Part shown: one piece after another, positions 1 to 11,346 of the stretch | Layout: each line of letters begins with the position of its first letter | How positions within the stretch are numbered: position 1 is the stretch's first letter | Assembly (NCBI GenBank): GCA_947044405.1 | Contig: CAMRHE010000330.1 | Span: forward strand, 1,364,001 to 1,428,000 | Length of the DNA: 64,000 bases | Direction: 5' to 3' | Source of the DNA: Leptodactylus fallax | Taxonomy: Eukaryota > Chordata > Amphibia > Anura > Leptodactylidae | The notes under the pieces: model-generated | Told to the model about the DNA's origin: nothing | Databases searched by the model: none | What the model saw: the letters and a program-made list of their open reading frames with translations, nothing else | Position numbers and translations under genes: made by a program

Positions 1-428
1 AGCACTTTACTCACATCAGTACAAGACAGAGTTCACTATATATGTTCACATAGTCCTGACACTGTTTCTGAGTGAGAGAGATAATTATAGAGCAGATCCT
101 CCTCTACTTAGTGAGGTATATGGGGGCTAGTCTCTACCCATCAGCTCAGAGAGGAATACAAATTACAGATATAGACTGGGGAAAACCTTTAAAAATACAC
201 AACATAAATCACATAATGGCCAGAAATAGTTTTATTCCTCATGTGCACAAATTGTACTATTGATTTATGGAAAGGTTAGGTACCCTTTAAATAATATCTC
301 TTTGTCTAATGTAGAGGCTTTGTGCAAGTGTGACCACTGGATAAAAGGTTAGGCATTTGTTTGCTCTGGGCCCGTTACAGTTATACCACCTGTCATCTGT
401 AAACTGTGGTGGAATCTGACAGCAAGTA
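1..428. other. No recognised feature
   Basis: AT-rich sequence with only short chance reading frames. I see no coding signature, terminal repeats or tandem structure. Confidence 0.5.
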
Positions 429-1074
429 TTAAAGGGCTGTTTTCATCTCCCTCTCTTACCAGTTTCCCTGTTCTTTCTTCTTCTGACTTCCTGTATACTT
501 CAGCAAGCTGTGGGAGGGCTTTGACTGTTTGATGGATAGGATACTATGAAGTAGATTTCGTAGATATAGACATTGACTTTGCCATGAGAGATTATTTATT
601 ATGATTGCAAAAAATCTTTAATAATGTAGATTGAATATGCACAGTAAATGTATATTACATTACACATGTTTGGGGAACACTAACATGCTGCTAGGACTGA
701 CAATGGACTTGCAGTAAACCTAATGTTATCTTTGTGTTTATATAGAGAGATAACTACATTGTCTGAGCCTTTATCAGCAAGCTGTAATTAGATGATATGA
801 TTGTCCAGACTACAGAGCAAAATATAACACCTCTGAAAGCAATACTGAGAACTCATTTGCCCTATGCTCCAGAGAACAATGAGTCACATCATCCGTCCTG
901 GATTAGATAACAGGTTAGGTGCCTAGACAATGATGAGTAAACAAATGGAGGGGAATCATTTCACATAGCAGGCAAATGAAGCAGCATTGCTAAAGCAATG
1001 TATTTAGGGAAACTTTTGAATTTACATAAACTAGCAGTATAGATAGGATCCTTGAGATGGGAACACCCCTTTAA
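429..1074. mobile_element. T2/Kolobok-like MITE
   Basis: The left end reads TTAAAGGGCTGTTTTCATCTC and the right end, read on the other strand, TTAAAGGGGTGTTCCCATCTC. These match over about 21 nt with three differences. A TTAA at each tip together with TTAAAGGG is the signature described for Kolobok/T2 MITEs of Xenopus. The 646-bp body has no transposase-like frame, so it would be non-autonomous. Family assignment rests on the ends only. Confidence 0.65.
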
Positions 1075-1860
1075 ATTTCTTTAACTTTAAGGGTATTTGC
1101 TGCAATGTAAAAAAGACTAACAAACTATTGAGATGAGAACTGAACAGTGGTAGATGGAGACATTTCTAGTAATTTGGAAAGAGAAAATTAGCTGTGATTA
1201 GATTAATCTCATTAAAATTCCCTTTATGAATAATCTATTCCAGAAGAGCATATGGTACAGAGCTCAGCACAAACAATCTTTGATATAAAAACAGGCTTTT
1301 CAAGAACCACAGAAAAGACTAACTGATCTGTATTGAGCACTTCACATATATCATTTGATGTAGAAATTAATAACCTATTGCCATAAATACACTGATGTAT
1401 TGGATGTTGTGTCTCCAGTTCCTCAAGGACTGTAACCATTTACTGCATTTTCAACATTTTCATTTCTATTAAGGAAATCAAGAATATATGTTAAATGTTT
1501 ATAATACAGTGAATAATCATCAAATGTACGATATTTTGTATTCAGCTACATTCACACTTGGCAGATTTGTTGTGACTGTTCCAGTCATCTGACTGAGGTT
1601 TGTACAAATCCATGAGCATTCTGCAGAAACAACCCCATTGAGCTTTACATATAGAAGGGATTTTTGGTTGCAAAATTTCTGCAACAAATATGATTGAATC
1701 TACCCAAATCTTAAATCATTTAAAGTGGAATTCCAGCCAATATATAGGATTTCAGCGGGGTCTGTCGGACTACGTGTGTTACCGCTATTTTAGCAGCCCA
1801 CCTCTTCATTGTTTTGGTCCTCCAACGGACCAGAACAATGGAGAGGTGACACTAGTGTGA
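1075..1860. other. No gene recognised; old repeat-like sequence
   Basis: AT-rich. The part from about 1552 resembles decayed interspersed repeat sequence (ATTCACACTTGGCAGA and similar), but I could not define ends. Small minus-strand frames such as 1224-1439 have no recognisable domain. Confidence 0.4.
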
Positions 1861-2310
1861 ACCTAATGTATCAGCACAACACTATAGTAAAGAAAGCCCA
1901 GAATTGTTATACAATGCAATACTAAGCACAAGGCATTATGGGAAAAGGAGCAGGGAAGCTCATACGCCCTCTGTTGGATGTAACAGATCCTCAATTGGCT
2001 TTTTGACTCACCGAGTCTTGAGACAGCAAATGGGATTTTAGCCAAGCCAATTTCACTTATCTGCATACAGCGCCGTTTCGGGATTTTTGTCCCTCATTAG
2101 TGCAGAGCAAAGTGAACTGGCTGGCTTTGTGAGAGGCAATGAGTGGCTTAGGGACAGGAATCTCTCACATTGAGGAGAGCACCAGTGAAGGTGTGTAGAG
2201 TTTTGAATTGCTTTTTGCCCTCTACTAAGCATCTACATATCACAAGGCATTATGGGGACAAAAATCCCGAAACGGCGCTGTATGCAGATAAGTGAAATTG
2301 GCTTAGTAAA
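1861..2310. repeat. Interspersed repeat with a perfect 49-nt inverted repeat
   Basis: Arms at 2045-2093 and 2255-2303 are exact reverse complements over 49 nt, separated by a 161-nt spacer. Each arm contains the CpG-bearing core CGCCGTTTCGGGATTTTTGT. The phrase CACAAGGCATTATGGG occurs both at about 1928 and just inside the right arm. The region may therefore be two partial copies of one repeat in opposite orientation rather than one MITE. I see no target duplication. The short frames across it are by-products of the repeat. Confidence 0.7.
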
Positions 2311-2721
2311 ATGTAAAATGTGATTGGCTGCCATAAGTAATGGTGCCCATACAAGAAAGAGAAAAATCATCCATACTCCATATGTTTTGGCAGAAGTACC
2401 AAGTAGCTATTTTATGCATATGGGGTTGTGTCATCTTTCCTCCAAAAGATGATGTAGAGGAGTCTGGCAATATCTTTTTACCTATTTCCATTGAAAATAC
2501 ATACCAAGCTGAGTGTGCATGTGTATCAGAGATTGGAAGAAATAACTGTTGGCTGAACAAGTGTGTGGCTTATTCCTATAGAAGGATGTATGATCACCTT
2601 TAGAATCTTAGGTGATCTGCGCTTTAACATTGTATTGACTCTTTTTTCTTGTTTATTGGATACTATATGTTTTACATTGCCTGTAAGTCTGTGCATGGAT
2701 TAAAGCCCTATTCAGATAAGG
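2311..2721. other. No recognised feature
   Basis: Two overlapping frames lie on opposite strands (2340-2603 plus, 2303-2560 minus). Neither resembles a known protein, and I treat them as chance openings. Confidence 0.4.
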
Positions 2722-2908
2722 CTAGGTTCACACCTGTGCCCGGTTTCCGTTTGGGGATTCCTTACACTTTTCGGGCGGAAACCCAGCGGACCCCATTCTA
2801 GTCTATGGGGTCCGCGGGTAACTGCTTTTTTAGCGTATTGGGTTTCCGTTTTTCGTGGTCCCCAAGCACAACTGAAGAATGGAAACCCAAACGCAGGTGT
2901 GAGCCTAG
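2722..2908. mobile_element. Short TIR element, GGTTCACACCTG family
   Basis: The left end CTAGGTTCACACCTG mirrors the right end CAGGTGTGAGCCTAG, with GTTTCCGTTTGG and AAACCCAAACG further in. The element is 187 bp and non-coding. Related fragments occur at 49186-49235 and 59995-60170, so it is an interspersed family. The superfamily is unknown. Confidence 0.65.
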
Positions 2909-2924
2909 TGTAAATCGGACAGTT

Positions 2925-3620
2925 GCAAAAATTTACACAACAAAGCTCCCACATGTGGAGTCAAATGCAACCCAAATCTGCCCTTTACCCCACATATTCA
3001 ATCACTCATATGCTAGTACCACCCACACTTCAAAAACATCTTTTCTTACTGGAGAAAAACTCAACACTCTTTGCACTGATTCAATCCCTTTGTGATTATT
3101 GTAATTCATTAGGCTGAGTTTACACTGTGCATTTATCCACAAAACATATGTGAAAACGGATGTAATCTCCAACATATCCTGAGTGCAGCAGCAAGGCTCA
3201 TCTATCTGTCTAACCACTACGTGGATGCCTATACCCTGTGCCAGTCCCTGCACACTGGTTCACCTTCACTTCAGAATATAATTATAATTTATTACACACA
3301 TCCACAAAGCTCTCCATGGTGCTGAACCTTCCTATATCATCTTCCTCATCACTGTCTACCAACCTTCATGTGCACTTTGTCTTGCAAATGATCTAAAACT
3401 AACATTTTCCATACTTTGACCCTCCCACTGCCATCTCTAAGCTAATTCTTGTGTTGCACCAGTTCTCTAGAATGCGCCACCCCAGGCAATCAGATCAATA
3501 CCCAGATTTTAACACAATTTCCTTAGAAATTGCAAGTCTGATTTGTTAAGTTCTGGAGAATGTGTTGATGCTATATTAAAAAATGATTATTATTGCTATT
3601 ATTATTATTATTATTATTAC
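2925..3620 (+). mobile_element. L2-like LINE 3' end, degenerate
   Basis: Broken plus-strand frames carry pieces typical of the C-terminal end of L2/CR1-type reverse transcriptases: DYCNSL near 3090, AARLIYLS near 3190, and KALHGAEPSYI with VYQPS at about 3300-3365. The sequence runs into an ATT microsatellite (about 3586-3620), which is the usual kind of 3' tail for these LINEs. It has multiple stops and frameshifts and its 5' part is missing, so it is an old dead fragment. The clade is inferred from these motifs, and the 5' limit is uncertain. Confidence 0.6.
3586..3620. repeat. (ATT)n microsatellite
   Basis: ATTATT tandem run at the 3' end of the L2-like LINE fragment, probably derived from its 3' tail. 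Confidence 0.85.
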
Positions 3621-4265
3621 ACTCTAAGAGGGTTCTTACATGGACCCAGAATCTCCTTCAATATATGGAGTGTCACAGAGAAACGGTAACTCTAAAAACA
3701 TTTATGTTTAGGCATAAGATCTGCATGTATGTGGAGCTCTTGGGTATATAAACAGTTAATTGTAATCAATATTAATAACTCAAGCACAATTGACACAATG
3801 AGAAATAAGTCACCTACAAATTGAGCTGCTATATATAACCCAATTGTCATTAGTACAAGAATACACCACAATACTTACATGCAGGATGATGAACATAGCG
3901 TAGTATGTGCTATGGCATAGTATGTACTATTTCTTACAAAACAGATAACAGTAGTCTGCGGTCACTATACACATGGGGACTGAATAAGGATCATGTAAGG
4001 AAGGGTAAACATAAGGTCTGTTCTTACTTGAGTTGTGAACCTTCATTCCATTCTGTCATGTTTTCGATGGCACGAATACTGTAGTCTAATAAAAATGACC
4101 AGAATTGTGAGCCATATAATCCCTCACCATAAGCACCATTTAGGCAAGACACCCCTATATCGCTTGTCCAGCATTTGGTCTTCAACTTGGATCTATATCT
4201 GATGAAGTGACCTGAAATGTTGCATTGAAATCTGCCCCCAAAACTTGTACAAAAAATCTATACCC
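3621..4265. other. No recognised feature
   Basis: Ordinary AT-rich sequence. I see no coding frame, terminal repeats or tandem structure. Confidence 0.5.
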
Positions 4266-4266
4266 A

Positions 4267-4306
<40 letters not shown>

Positions 4307-4516
4307 AAAATTTTGTTGTTTTTTTTCCTTTTTTTTTTTTTCATAAGAAAGGAAACCCAAAACAAAAAAAAAAAAAAAAAAAAAAAAAATTTAAAAAAAA
4401 AAAAAAATAAAAAAAAAAAAAAAAAAAAAATATATAAATTTATAAAAAAAAATAAAAAAAAAAATATTTTTCCCTCTCCCTTTTTTATATCCCCCCCCCC
4501 CCCCCCCTCTTAAATA
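4266..4516. repeat. Homopolymer-like low-complexity tract (A, T, C runs)
   Basis: Long A runs, then mixed A/T runs, then a C run at about 4490-4507. They directly abut the poly-T that marks the 3' poly-A tail of the minus-strand LINE. The A runs are on the wrong strand to be that tail. Together with the tract at 10764-11440 this looks like unresolved or erroneous assembly around the LINE. Real low-complexity DNA is the alternative. Confidence 0.75.
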
Positions 4517-4535
4517 TTTTTTTTTTTTTTTTTTT

Positions 4536-4773
4536 ATATAACTGTAATTTTATTGAAAAATTTTTCATTAACAAGGAATAAAGAAAAAACAAAAAAACAA
4601 TAATAATCAAACAAACAGGAAGCATTGAGGTAAATAGAGGCTATCTGCCTCCTCCCCCTTAAGCAATATGCATTTAAATTAAGCAGTGAACAAGGGAGGG
4701 GGGGAATGGAGGGGTTAAGAAGACAAGGGTAGGACCAAAGGGAAGGGGGGGGAGGGAAGGAGAGGACTAGAGA
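4536..4773 (-). other. 3' UTR of LINE copy 1
   Basis: The stretch between the ORF2 stop and the poly-A tail is non-coding on the minus strand. It holds AATAAA-type sequence close to the 3' end (CAATAAAATTACAG). The same stretch follows ORF2 in copy 2 at 30321-30559, including the LINE 3' terminus. Confidence 0.75.
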
Positions 4774-7700
4774 TCAGAGACCCTGTAATGTACAATACAT
4801 GTCCCAGGGTGCCCAAATAGCCCCAAAGGCTTCCCGTGAATTATGTAGGCCAGCAGTCAGGTATTCAAGACTCCTCACATCCTTCATTCTAGCCACAAGC
4901 TCAAGACTAGATGGGGGACTCACCTTCTTCCAGTTTCTAGCTATGAGAGTTTTAGCTGCAGTACAAAGATGCAAGAAAAGCCTGGATGACTTATTGCTCA
5001 GGTGTCTGGGGGGAAGGTTCAGGAGATAAAGAAGAGGGTCAAGAGGAACCTCTTGCAAAAAGAGAGCAGTCGTCAGAGTCCTGACCTCCCTCCAAAAACC
5101 GAGGATGAGAGGGCACGTCCAAAAGATATGGTGCAGGGTACCCACCGCAGCTCCACAGCGCCAGCACCATGGGGGAACTAATGGGTTTAAAGTATGAAGG
5201 AGAGCCGGAGTATGATACCAATGCATCAACAGCTTATACTGCGTTTCCCTAAACGTAATGCACTGAGATGATTTCTGGGCCCGAGACCATACAATCCGCC
5301 ACTGTTCCTGGGAGATGGGTTTACCCACCGCCTCCTCCCATTTAAGCATATAGAGATGATTAACAGGAGAGCCTGTAGTTTGTGAGTTAAGAAGTTGGTA
5401 AATAGAGGATATAAAGCCCCTAGTGGACGTGCCTGCACGGCAAATCTTTTCAAAAGCGGTGGGGAGTGACACCTTAAGAGACCCATGGAGGGAGCGGACA
5501 AAGTGAACCACCTGCAAGTAATGGAACCATTCAGTACTTGGCAGGTTTTGATTAGCTGTAAGATAAGCAAAGGACCTGAGTTCCAAGGTTCCAGGGTCAA
5601 CCATATCAGCAATCCGGTAAAGGCCAGCTTCAGACCACACTTTAGTCATGGCAGAAGTCAGGCTCTCTGGGAGAAGGGGGTTGTATAGTATGGAGACCAT
5701 AGATGAGCGCGGGGACATCAGGGAGAATCTAGCACAACAGGTAGACCAGATAGATCTAGTAAACCGAATGGGGCCCAACAGGTACGAGGCAGGGGGGGGG
5801 GGGGGAGCTGACCCACAGAAGCGCGTTAGGATGCATGGGTGCCAGCCATAGCTTCTCTACCTGCACCCATCTGGTGTATGCTGGCATAGCCGCCCAGAAT
5901 GGGATATGGCGTAAGTGGGCCGCCCAGTAATAATGTAACAGATGTGGGACAGCCATACCCCCAGACCCCCTATCCGCCAGCATAACAGATCTAGGTATTC
6001 GGTGTCGTTTTGCTTTCCAGATAAACTGGAAGATAGCTTTCTGTAGGTTCCGTAATTCTCCCCGAGGTATCGCGACTGGGAGAGTCTCGAAAAAATACAG
6101 TAGCTTCGGGAGGAGAGTCATCTTGACCGCAGCAATTCTCCCCAAAAGGGAGATAGGCAAGGGTTGCCATTTGTCCAATAGGGCTCTTAGCTCACAAAAC
6201 AACCGCGGGTAGTTTGCCGAGTAGAGGGTCGCATAGGAAGTGGATATATGGACTCCCAGGTAGCGGATAGAGGACTCCCGCCACTGGAAATCGTAATTAC
6301 TGCGGAGGAGAAGGAGAAGGTCCCGTGGGATGTTAAGTGGGAGTGCCTCAGTCTTCGCGGGGTTCACCTTATACCCTGAGAGATCACCATAGGTCTCTAG
6401 CGAGCGCAGCAAGTTTGGAAGGGTAGTATGAGGGGAGGTGAGAGTGAGGAGTACATCGTCCGCAAAGAGAGATATCTTAAATTCCTTATCTTGGACCATG
6501 ATGCCCTTGATATTAGGGTCTCGCCTAATCTTGGCCGCTAGCGGTTCAATGCAGAGGGCAAATATGATGGGTGACAGGGGGCAACCCTGCCTAGTGCCAT
6601 TTCGAATAGGGAAGGAGGGCGAAGATGCATGGGGAAGCTTGATTGCTGCTGAGGGTAAGGAGTAAAGGGCCTGGATAGCTGTGAGAAAAGGTCCCGTAAG
6701 CCCGAACGCCTTAAGCGTAGTATGCATAAACGACCAATTTATGCGGTCAAAAGCCTTTTCAGCGTCCAGGCTCAAGAGAAGGGCCGGGGTAGAATAATGA
6801 TTGGCCACCTCCACCAAATCCACAGTCCTCCTGGTGTTGTCACCACCCTGACGACAGGGGATGAATCCCACCTGGTCCTTATGGACAAGCAGAGGGAGCC
6901 AAGCATTCAGTCTATTGGCTAAGAGTTTGGTGAAAAGTTTCAGGTCCGTGTTCAGCAAAGCAATCGGTCGGTAGTTAGCACAATCCTGCAAGTCCTTACC
7001 CGGTTTAGGGACCAATGTGAGTAGTGAAGAGAGCATAGTCGGGGGTATAGGGGAACCTGAAAGGAAGGAATTGAAGAGGGACAATAGATGAGCAGAGAGT
7101 TCACCCTGGAAAACCTTATAATAATTGTAAGTGAACCCATCTGGGCCTGGGGCTTTCCCATTTGGGAGGTCCCTCAGGACCCCTTCTAGTTCCTCCCTGG
7201 TGATGGGGGTGTTCAGGGAGGTTAGGGCCTCAGGAGGAAGGCGTGGGAGACAACAATCCTTTAAATAGTCTTCCAGTAGTGTTGAGTCATCCCCAGGGAG
7301 TAGTGCTCGTGGGGGGGGTAAGTCATACAGCTTAGAGTAGTAAGAGTGGAACGCCAGCGCCACAGCATCAGGGTGATGTTGAAGAGTACCCGCGGGGTCA
7401 CGGACAGAGTGTGGTGTGGAAGAGGCCCGATGATCCCTGAGGGTTCCTGCCAGGAGGGTATGAGATTTATTACCTCGTTCAAAAAACCGCTGACGGGTAT
7501 AAAGGAGAAGTCGTTCCACATGGCGGGTCTCCAAATCACGGAGGTCCGCCCGGGCCAGGACCAAACGGCGAAGAACCCCCAGGGATGGATGCGCTGCCAA
7601 AGTCGTCGTAAGGGACCGAATACGGGCTTGGAGGAGCTGTTCCTGGGCCTGTCTGTCCCTTTTAAGCCTAGAAGCCAATGCGATACAGCATCCTCTCATG

Positions 7701-8581
7701 ACCGCCTTATGGGCTTCCCAGAGAATGGCAAGAGAGTCTACCGAGCCTAAGTTGTCCCTAAAATAATCTATCAAGTGTGTGCGCAGGGTCTCGAGGGAGG
7801 TCGGCGAATTGAGCAGTGTTTCGTTAAGACGCCAATGACATTGGCGAATAGGCACTGGAGTCGTAGATAAGGTAACCACGACTGGGGCATGATCAGACCA
7901 GGTGAGAGGGCCAATGTTCGTGTCCCTAAGCAAACGAAGAGCGGGAGCATTTCCAAAGAAGTAGTCAATGCGGGTGTGAGTGTTATGAGGGTGAGAAAAG
8001 AAGGTGTAGGAGCGCGCCGTAGGATTGTCCACTCGCCAAAGGTCATACAAAGAGTGGGCGCGGATCAGCCTGCGGAACTCCCTTGCAAGTTGGGCCAACC
8101 TATGGGGGGTTGGGCCCTGGGGTAACGCCAGACGATCCGCCCGTTCAGAGAAGACCATGTTAAAGTCTCCCCCCACCAGCCAAGCTGATGGTGGGAGAGC
8201 GCGCAGACGGGAGAATACCCGGCGCAAGAACGGGATCTGTGCTGAATTGGGGGCATAGACATTGCATAAAACAATCGGGGCACCATAAAGGAGCCCCTCC
8301 AAGATAACAAACCGGCCACCTGGGTCTATGTGGGAAGTCGTCACTGTAATTGGGCAGGATCGAGAAAGAAGGATAGCCACCCCAGCTCTGCGTCGATTGT
8401 GGAAGGCTGAAAAAGCTACGGGAAAATAATGCTTAGCGAAGGCAAAAGTACCAGCGCGGTCAAAATGAGTCTCCTGAAGAAACGCCACATCCGCTCGTAA
8501 GGAGCGGAGTTCTCTAAGGACATGGCGCCTTTTAATGTTGGAACCCAGGCCCTTGACATTAATTGTCACGCACCTAACCAT
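4774..8581 (-). pseudogene. LINE ORF2: AP endonuclease plus reverse transcriptase, one frameshift
   Basis: ORF2 nicks target DNA and reverse-transcribes the element RNA. Starting at MVRCVTINVKG, residues 1-235 form an AP-type endonuclease with N8, E37 (LQETH), GGDFN (D139) and SDH (229-231). The reverse transcriptase spans about 460-760, with GKAPGPDGF, NYRPI, LDAEKAFD (D606), RQGCPLSP and FADD (D708/D709). The C-terminal part, in a second frame from 5778, carries the L1-type cysteine-histidine motif CWRC..HH..C. The open frame extends upstream to 8680, but the start at 8581 fits the endonuclease N-terminus. The first frame ends at 5756; the frame change falls in a C run at about 5790-5806, so sequencing error and true mutation are both possible. 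Otherwise about 1,270 codons are intact. Confidence 0.9.
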
Positions 8582-9150
8582 TGGGACCCAGGATTGGAGG
8601 ACAGTGGCGGATTGCAATAAGCTCACCCATCTCACATGACGCTGGCAAGTTTCCCTCGGAGAGGCAAAAGGGCAATCCACAAACAGGAACCCAAAGTCGA
8701 GGCAGGGTCTCTAGATCAGGGAGGGGGGGGGAAAGAGAGGGAGGGAGGGAGGCAAAAGACATCATAAATGACAAAGTAAAAATAAAAACAGTTAAACAAT
8801 ACTTTGTGGGCGAGGCTAAGTCACTCGCCTGGGGACCAATGAGGGCAGCCAGAGGTCCAATCAGGATCAATGGCCGCACAGTCCAAGTATCCCCTTAGGG
8901 GGGAGAGCGTGGACAGGAGGTCGGAGGGGAGGCGGTGGATCCCCAACCACCAGTAAAAAGAAGGAAGGAAGGGGAGTCACCGGAACCCCACCCCCGCCCC
9001 ACTCCGCTAAAACAATCCAATAATAAGCATAATAGATGAGACCCGTAGACCTAAAAAAAGAAAAAAAAAGAAGCAAACATAACATTAAGGCATGCAGATT
9101 CCAAAGCACCACCGAGAAAAGGGAGAACGTCTCAAGGGGGGGCAGCCTCC

Positions 9151-10014
9151 TCAGGGATCAGTCTCCAGCCGGGGCCTCCGAGTGGTCACCACCGCGGAGG
9201 ATGCATGACGTCGTCTGGGCTCCAATCGTTGCCAAACCGGTGGTGGGGGAGGGGGTGGAGAGAATAGCTCCCAGTCTGTTAAATCCGGCAGGGGAACATC
9301 CAATAGGTCACAGAAGAGAGGCAAATCCGCAAAGGAGCGAAGCGTAGCGGAGCGACCATCCCTACGAGCAATGAGAGCAAACGGAAATCCCCACCGGTAA
9401 GGAATTTGGTGCTCCTGAAGAATCTGGAGGAGGGGTCGGAGATGGCGGCGTTTCTGGAGGGTGATTAGCGACAGATCCTGATAGAATTGTAGTGGAGCTC
9501 CCTGAAACTCGAAGTCTTTGAGTTTGCGCACTTTGCTCATTATAGCCTCTTTAAGGGTGAAGTCGTGGAGGCAGCAGATGACATCACGGGGTGTGGCGGA
9601 AGATCCTCTGGGTCGAAGGGCTCGATGTGCCCTATCAAACTTAATTTTGTGGGACGGGGGCTCCTGCAGTATAGTGTTGAAGACAGCCTCCAGCAGAACA
9701 GGCAGATCCTCAGATTGGTCAGCCTCTGGGAGTCCCTTGATGCGTACATTGTTGCGCCGGCCCCTGTTGTCAAGATCCTCCAAGTGGCGTTGCATGTCCC
9801 GTATAGCTGAACCCTGTTCAGTGGTAGTATCATGCAGTGAGGCAACATAGTCTCTGGTAGTGTCATGGTCATTCTCCAGCGTGTCCATTCGGTTAGCAAT
9901 GGAGTGTAAATCAGTGCGGAGGGTAGCAATTTCAGATCGGAAGGATGCTGTGATTTCCGCAACCATACTTTTAAGGTCTTGTTTAGTAGGAAGTTGAGGA
10001 AGAAGGTCCGCCAT
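9151..10014 (-). CDS. LINE ORF1 protein, L1 type
   Basis: A 287-codon frame starts at MADLLPQLP. The first ~100 residues are heptad-like and rich in charged residues and leucine, as in the coiled coil that trimerises L1 ORF1p. This is followed by LEDLDNRGRRNNVRIKGLPE, the family's hallmark entry into the RNA-recognition fold, and then FDRAHRALRPR and a C-terminal domain with LRPLLQILQEHQIPY. ORF1p coats element RNA and acts as a nucleic-acid chaperone in the ribonucleoprotein. The open frame extends upstream to 10305, but the identical-length frame in copy 2 (26262-27125) begins at the same methionine. The tail has a proline run and basic residues. Confidence 0.88.
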   Translation of the reverse strand: MADLLPQLPTKQDLKSMVAEITASFRSEIATLRTDLHSIANRMDTLENDHDTTRDYVASLHDTTTEQGSAIRDMQRHLEDLDNRGRRNNVRIKGLPEADQSEDLPVLLEAVFNTILQEPPSHKIKFDRAHRALRPRGSSATPRDVICCLHDFTLKEAIMSKVRKLKDFEFQGAPLQFYQDLSLITLQKRRHLRPLLQILQEHQIPYRWGFPFALIARRDGRSATLRSFADLPLFCDLLDVPLPDLTDWELFSPPPPPPPVWQRLEPRRRHASSAVVTTRRPRLETDP

Positions 10015-10111
10015 GGATGATGGTGCTGAAGATGGGCCTGGAATGCAGCTCTGGGGGTGCAGGACTGGAGGGGGGAGGCATAATCCTTGGGAGTGTGGGG
10101 CGGAGGAGCCC

Positions 10112-10655
10112 CTACGCCAGCGCCTTCCACCGCGCCATCCCCCCTGAGCTATGGAGGGGAGGGGCGATGGGGGAAGATAGTAGATGGGGGGCCACAGAGA
10201 CCAGCTCTGTGGCCACAGGCTGCAACTCATCAGCGGTGTAGGAGGGAGCAGAGCCACTGACCTCAGAACTCCTTGAGAAGCTGGAGACATCCGGGGTCCT
10301 CTCATGCCGCTCTGCCAGGAGTGCTGGTGAAGCAGAATGTAGTTGCTGGGACATCCCAGGGTGAGGAGACTGTGGGAGTACTCGTGCTGGGGAAACTCTG
10401 GGTTGCCCAGGCGCCGACAGGGATCTCTGTTGAAGCGGCGCTCCGCTGGCTGACAGGGGGAGCGCGGGAGGAGAGAAGCTGCGCTGCGACCCCTGTGCCT
10501 GGAGAGCGGAAGAAATCCAAGATGGCCGCCCCGCAGCAGCCTGGCCCGGTAGAGAAGGCCGCTGGGCCAGAAAGGCGTCCAGGGTGGCCCCCCCCAGACC
10601 TCTCCACGGGCGCTGGGGTGCCCGGGGCCACCTTCCTCGGTAAGCGCTTGCCCAT
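10112..10655 (-). pseudogene. Reading frame upstream of LINE ORF1, possible ORF1 N-terminus
   Basis: The frame starts MGKRLPRKVAPGTPAPVE, a lysine/arginine- and proline-rich N-terminus like that of ORF1 in other L1-type elements. After a one-base difference in a G run it continues as GGATLDAFLAQRPS and a serine/proline-rich region to about 10112. Copy 2 reads from MGKRLPRK into TLDAFL without a shift. Similar protein sequence in both copies suggests ORF1 once began here and was longer than 287 residues, with the two parts now in different frames. Inference; short upstream frames in a GC-rich leader could also persist by chance. Confidence 0.5.
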
Positions 10656-10763
10656 ACTGCGCCTGCTGAGGGGTCCACGGGTCTCAGTAGCGAGCGGAGG
10701 AGCGGAGAAGGACCTGCGCGCGTGCTACTCCATGCGCGTCCAGGCCCCCCCCAAAACGCCCCC

Positions 10764-10925
10764 GAAAAATTTCTTGGGGGGGGAGGGGTTGGTTTTTTTT
10801 AACCGCCTAAATTTTCAAAAAAAGGGGGGAAAAAGGGGGGGGGGGGGGGGGGGGGGGGGGGAGGAAAGAAAGGGGGGGGGGGGGGGGGAGAAAAAAAAGG
10901 GGGGGGGGGGAGGGGGTGTGGGGAG

Positions 10926-10971
<46 letters not shown>

Positions 10972-10986
10972 AGTTGGGGGGGGGTG

Positions 10987-11031
<45 letters not shown>

Positions 11032-11045
11032 AAGGGGGGGAGAGG

Positions 11046-11086
<41 letters not shown>

Positions 11087-11120
11087 CGGGCGGGGGGGGG
11101 GGGAGGGGAAAGAAAAAGAA

Positions 11121-11153
<33 letters not shown>

Positions 11154-11278
11154 GGGGAAAAAAAAAAAAGAGAGGGGGGGGGGGGGGGGAGAAAAAATTT
11201 ATTTTATTTTTTTTTTCCTCCGTCGGGGCGGGGGGGGGGGGGGGGGGGGGGGAAAAAAAAAAAAAAAAAAAAGAAAAG

Positions 11279-11346
<68 letters not shown>

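Larger units (their letters stand above)
4517..10763 (-). mobile_element. L1/Tx1-type LINE, copy 1, nearly full length
   Basis: On the minus strand the order is: a GC-rich 5' leader (from about 10763), ORF1 (10014-9151), a spacer, ORF2 (8581-4774), and a short 3' UTR ending near ATTACAGTTATAT with a poly-A tail (poly-T at 4517-4535). It is about 6.2 kb before the tail and collinear with the plus-strand copy at 25522-30564, except that copy 2 lacks 1.19 kb. Order and protein types match the L1 superfamily. The clade (Tx1-like versus L1 proper) is inferred. Target duplications cannot be read because both flanks are low-complexity. ORF2 has a frameshift in a C run, so as assembled the copy is not fully open. 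Confidence 0.9.

Noticed and set aside
7346..8258. Plus-strand frames opposite LINE ORF2
   Set aside because: They are antisense shadows of the endonuclease and reverse transcriptase.
9036..9850. Plus-strand frames opposite LINE ORF1
   Set aside because: They are antisense shadows of a clear L1-type ORF1.
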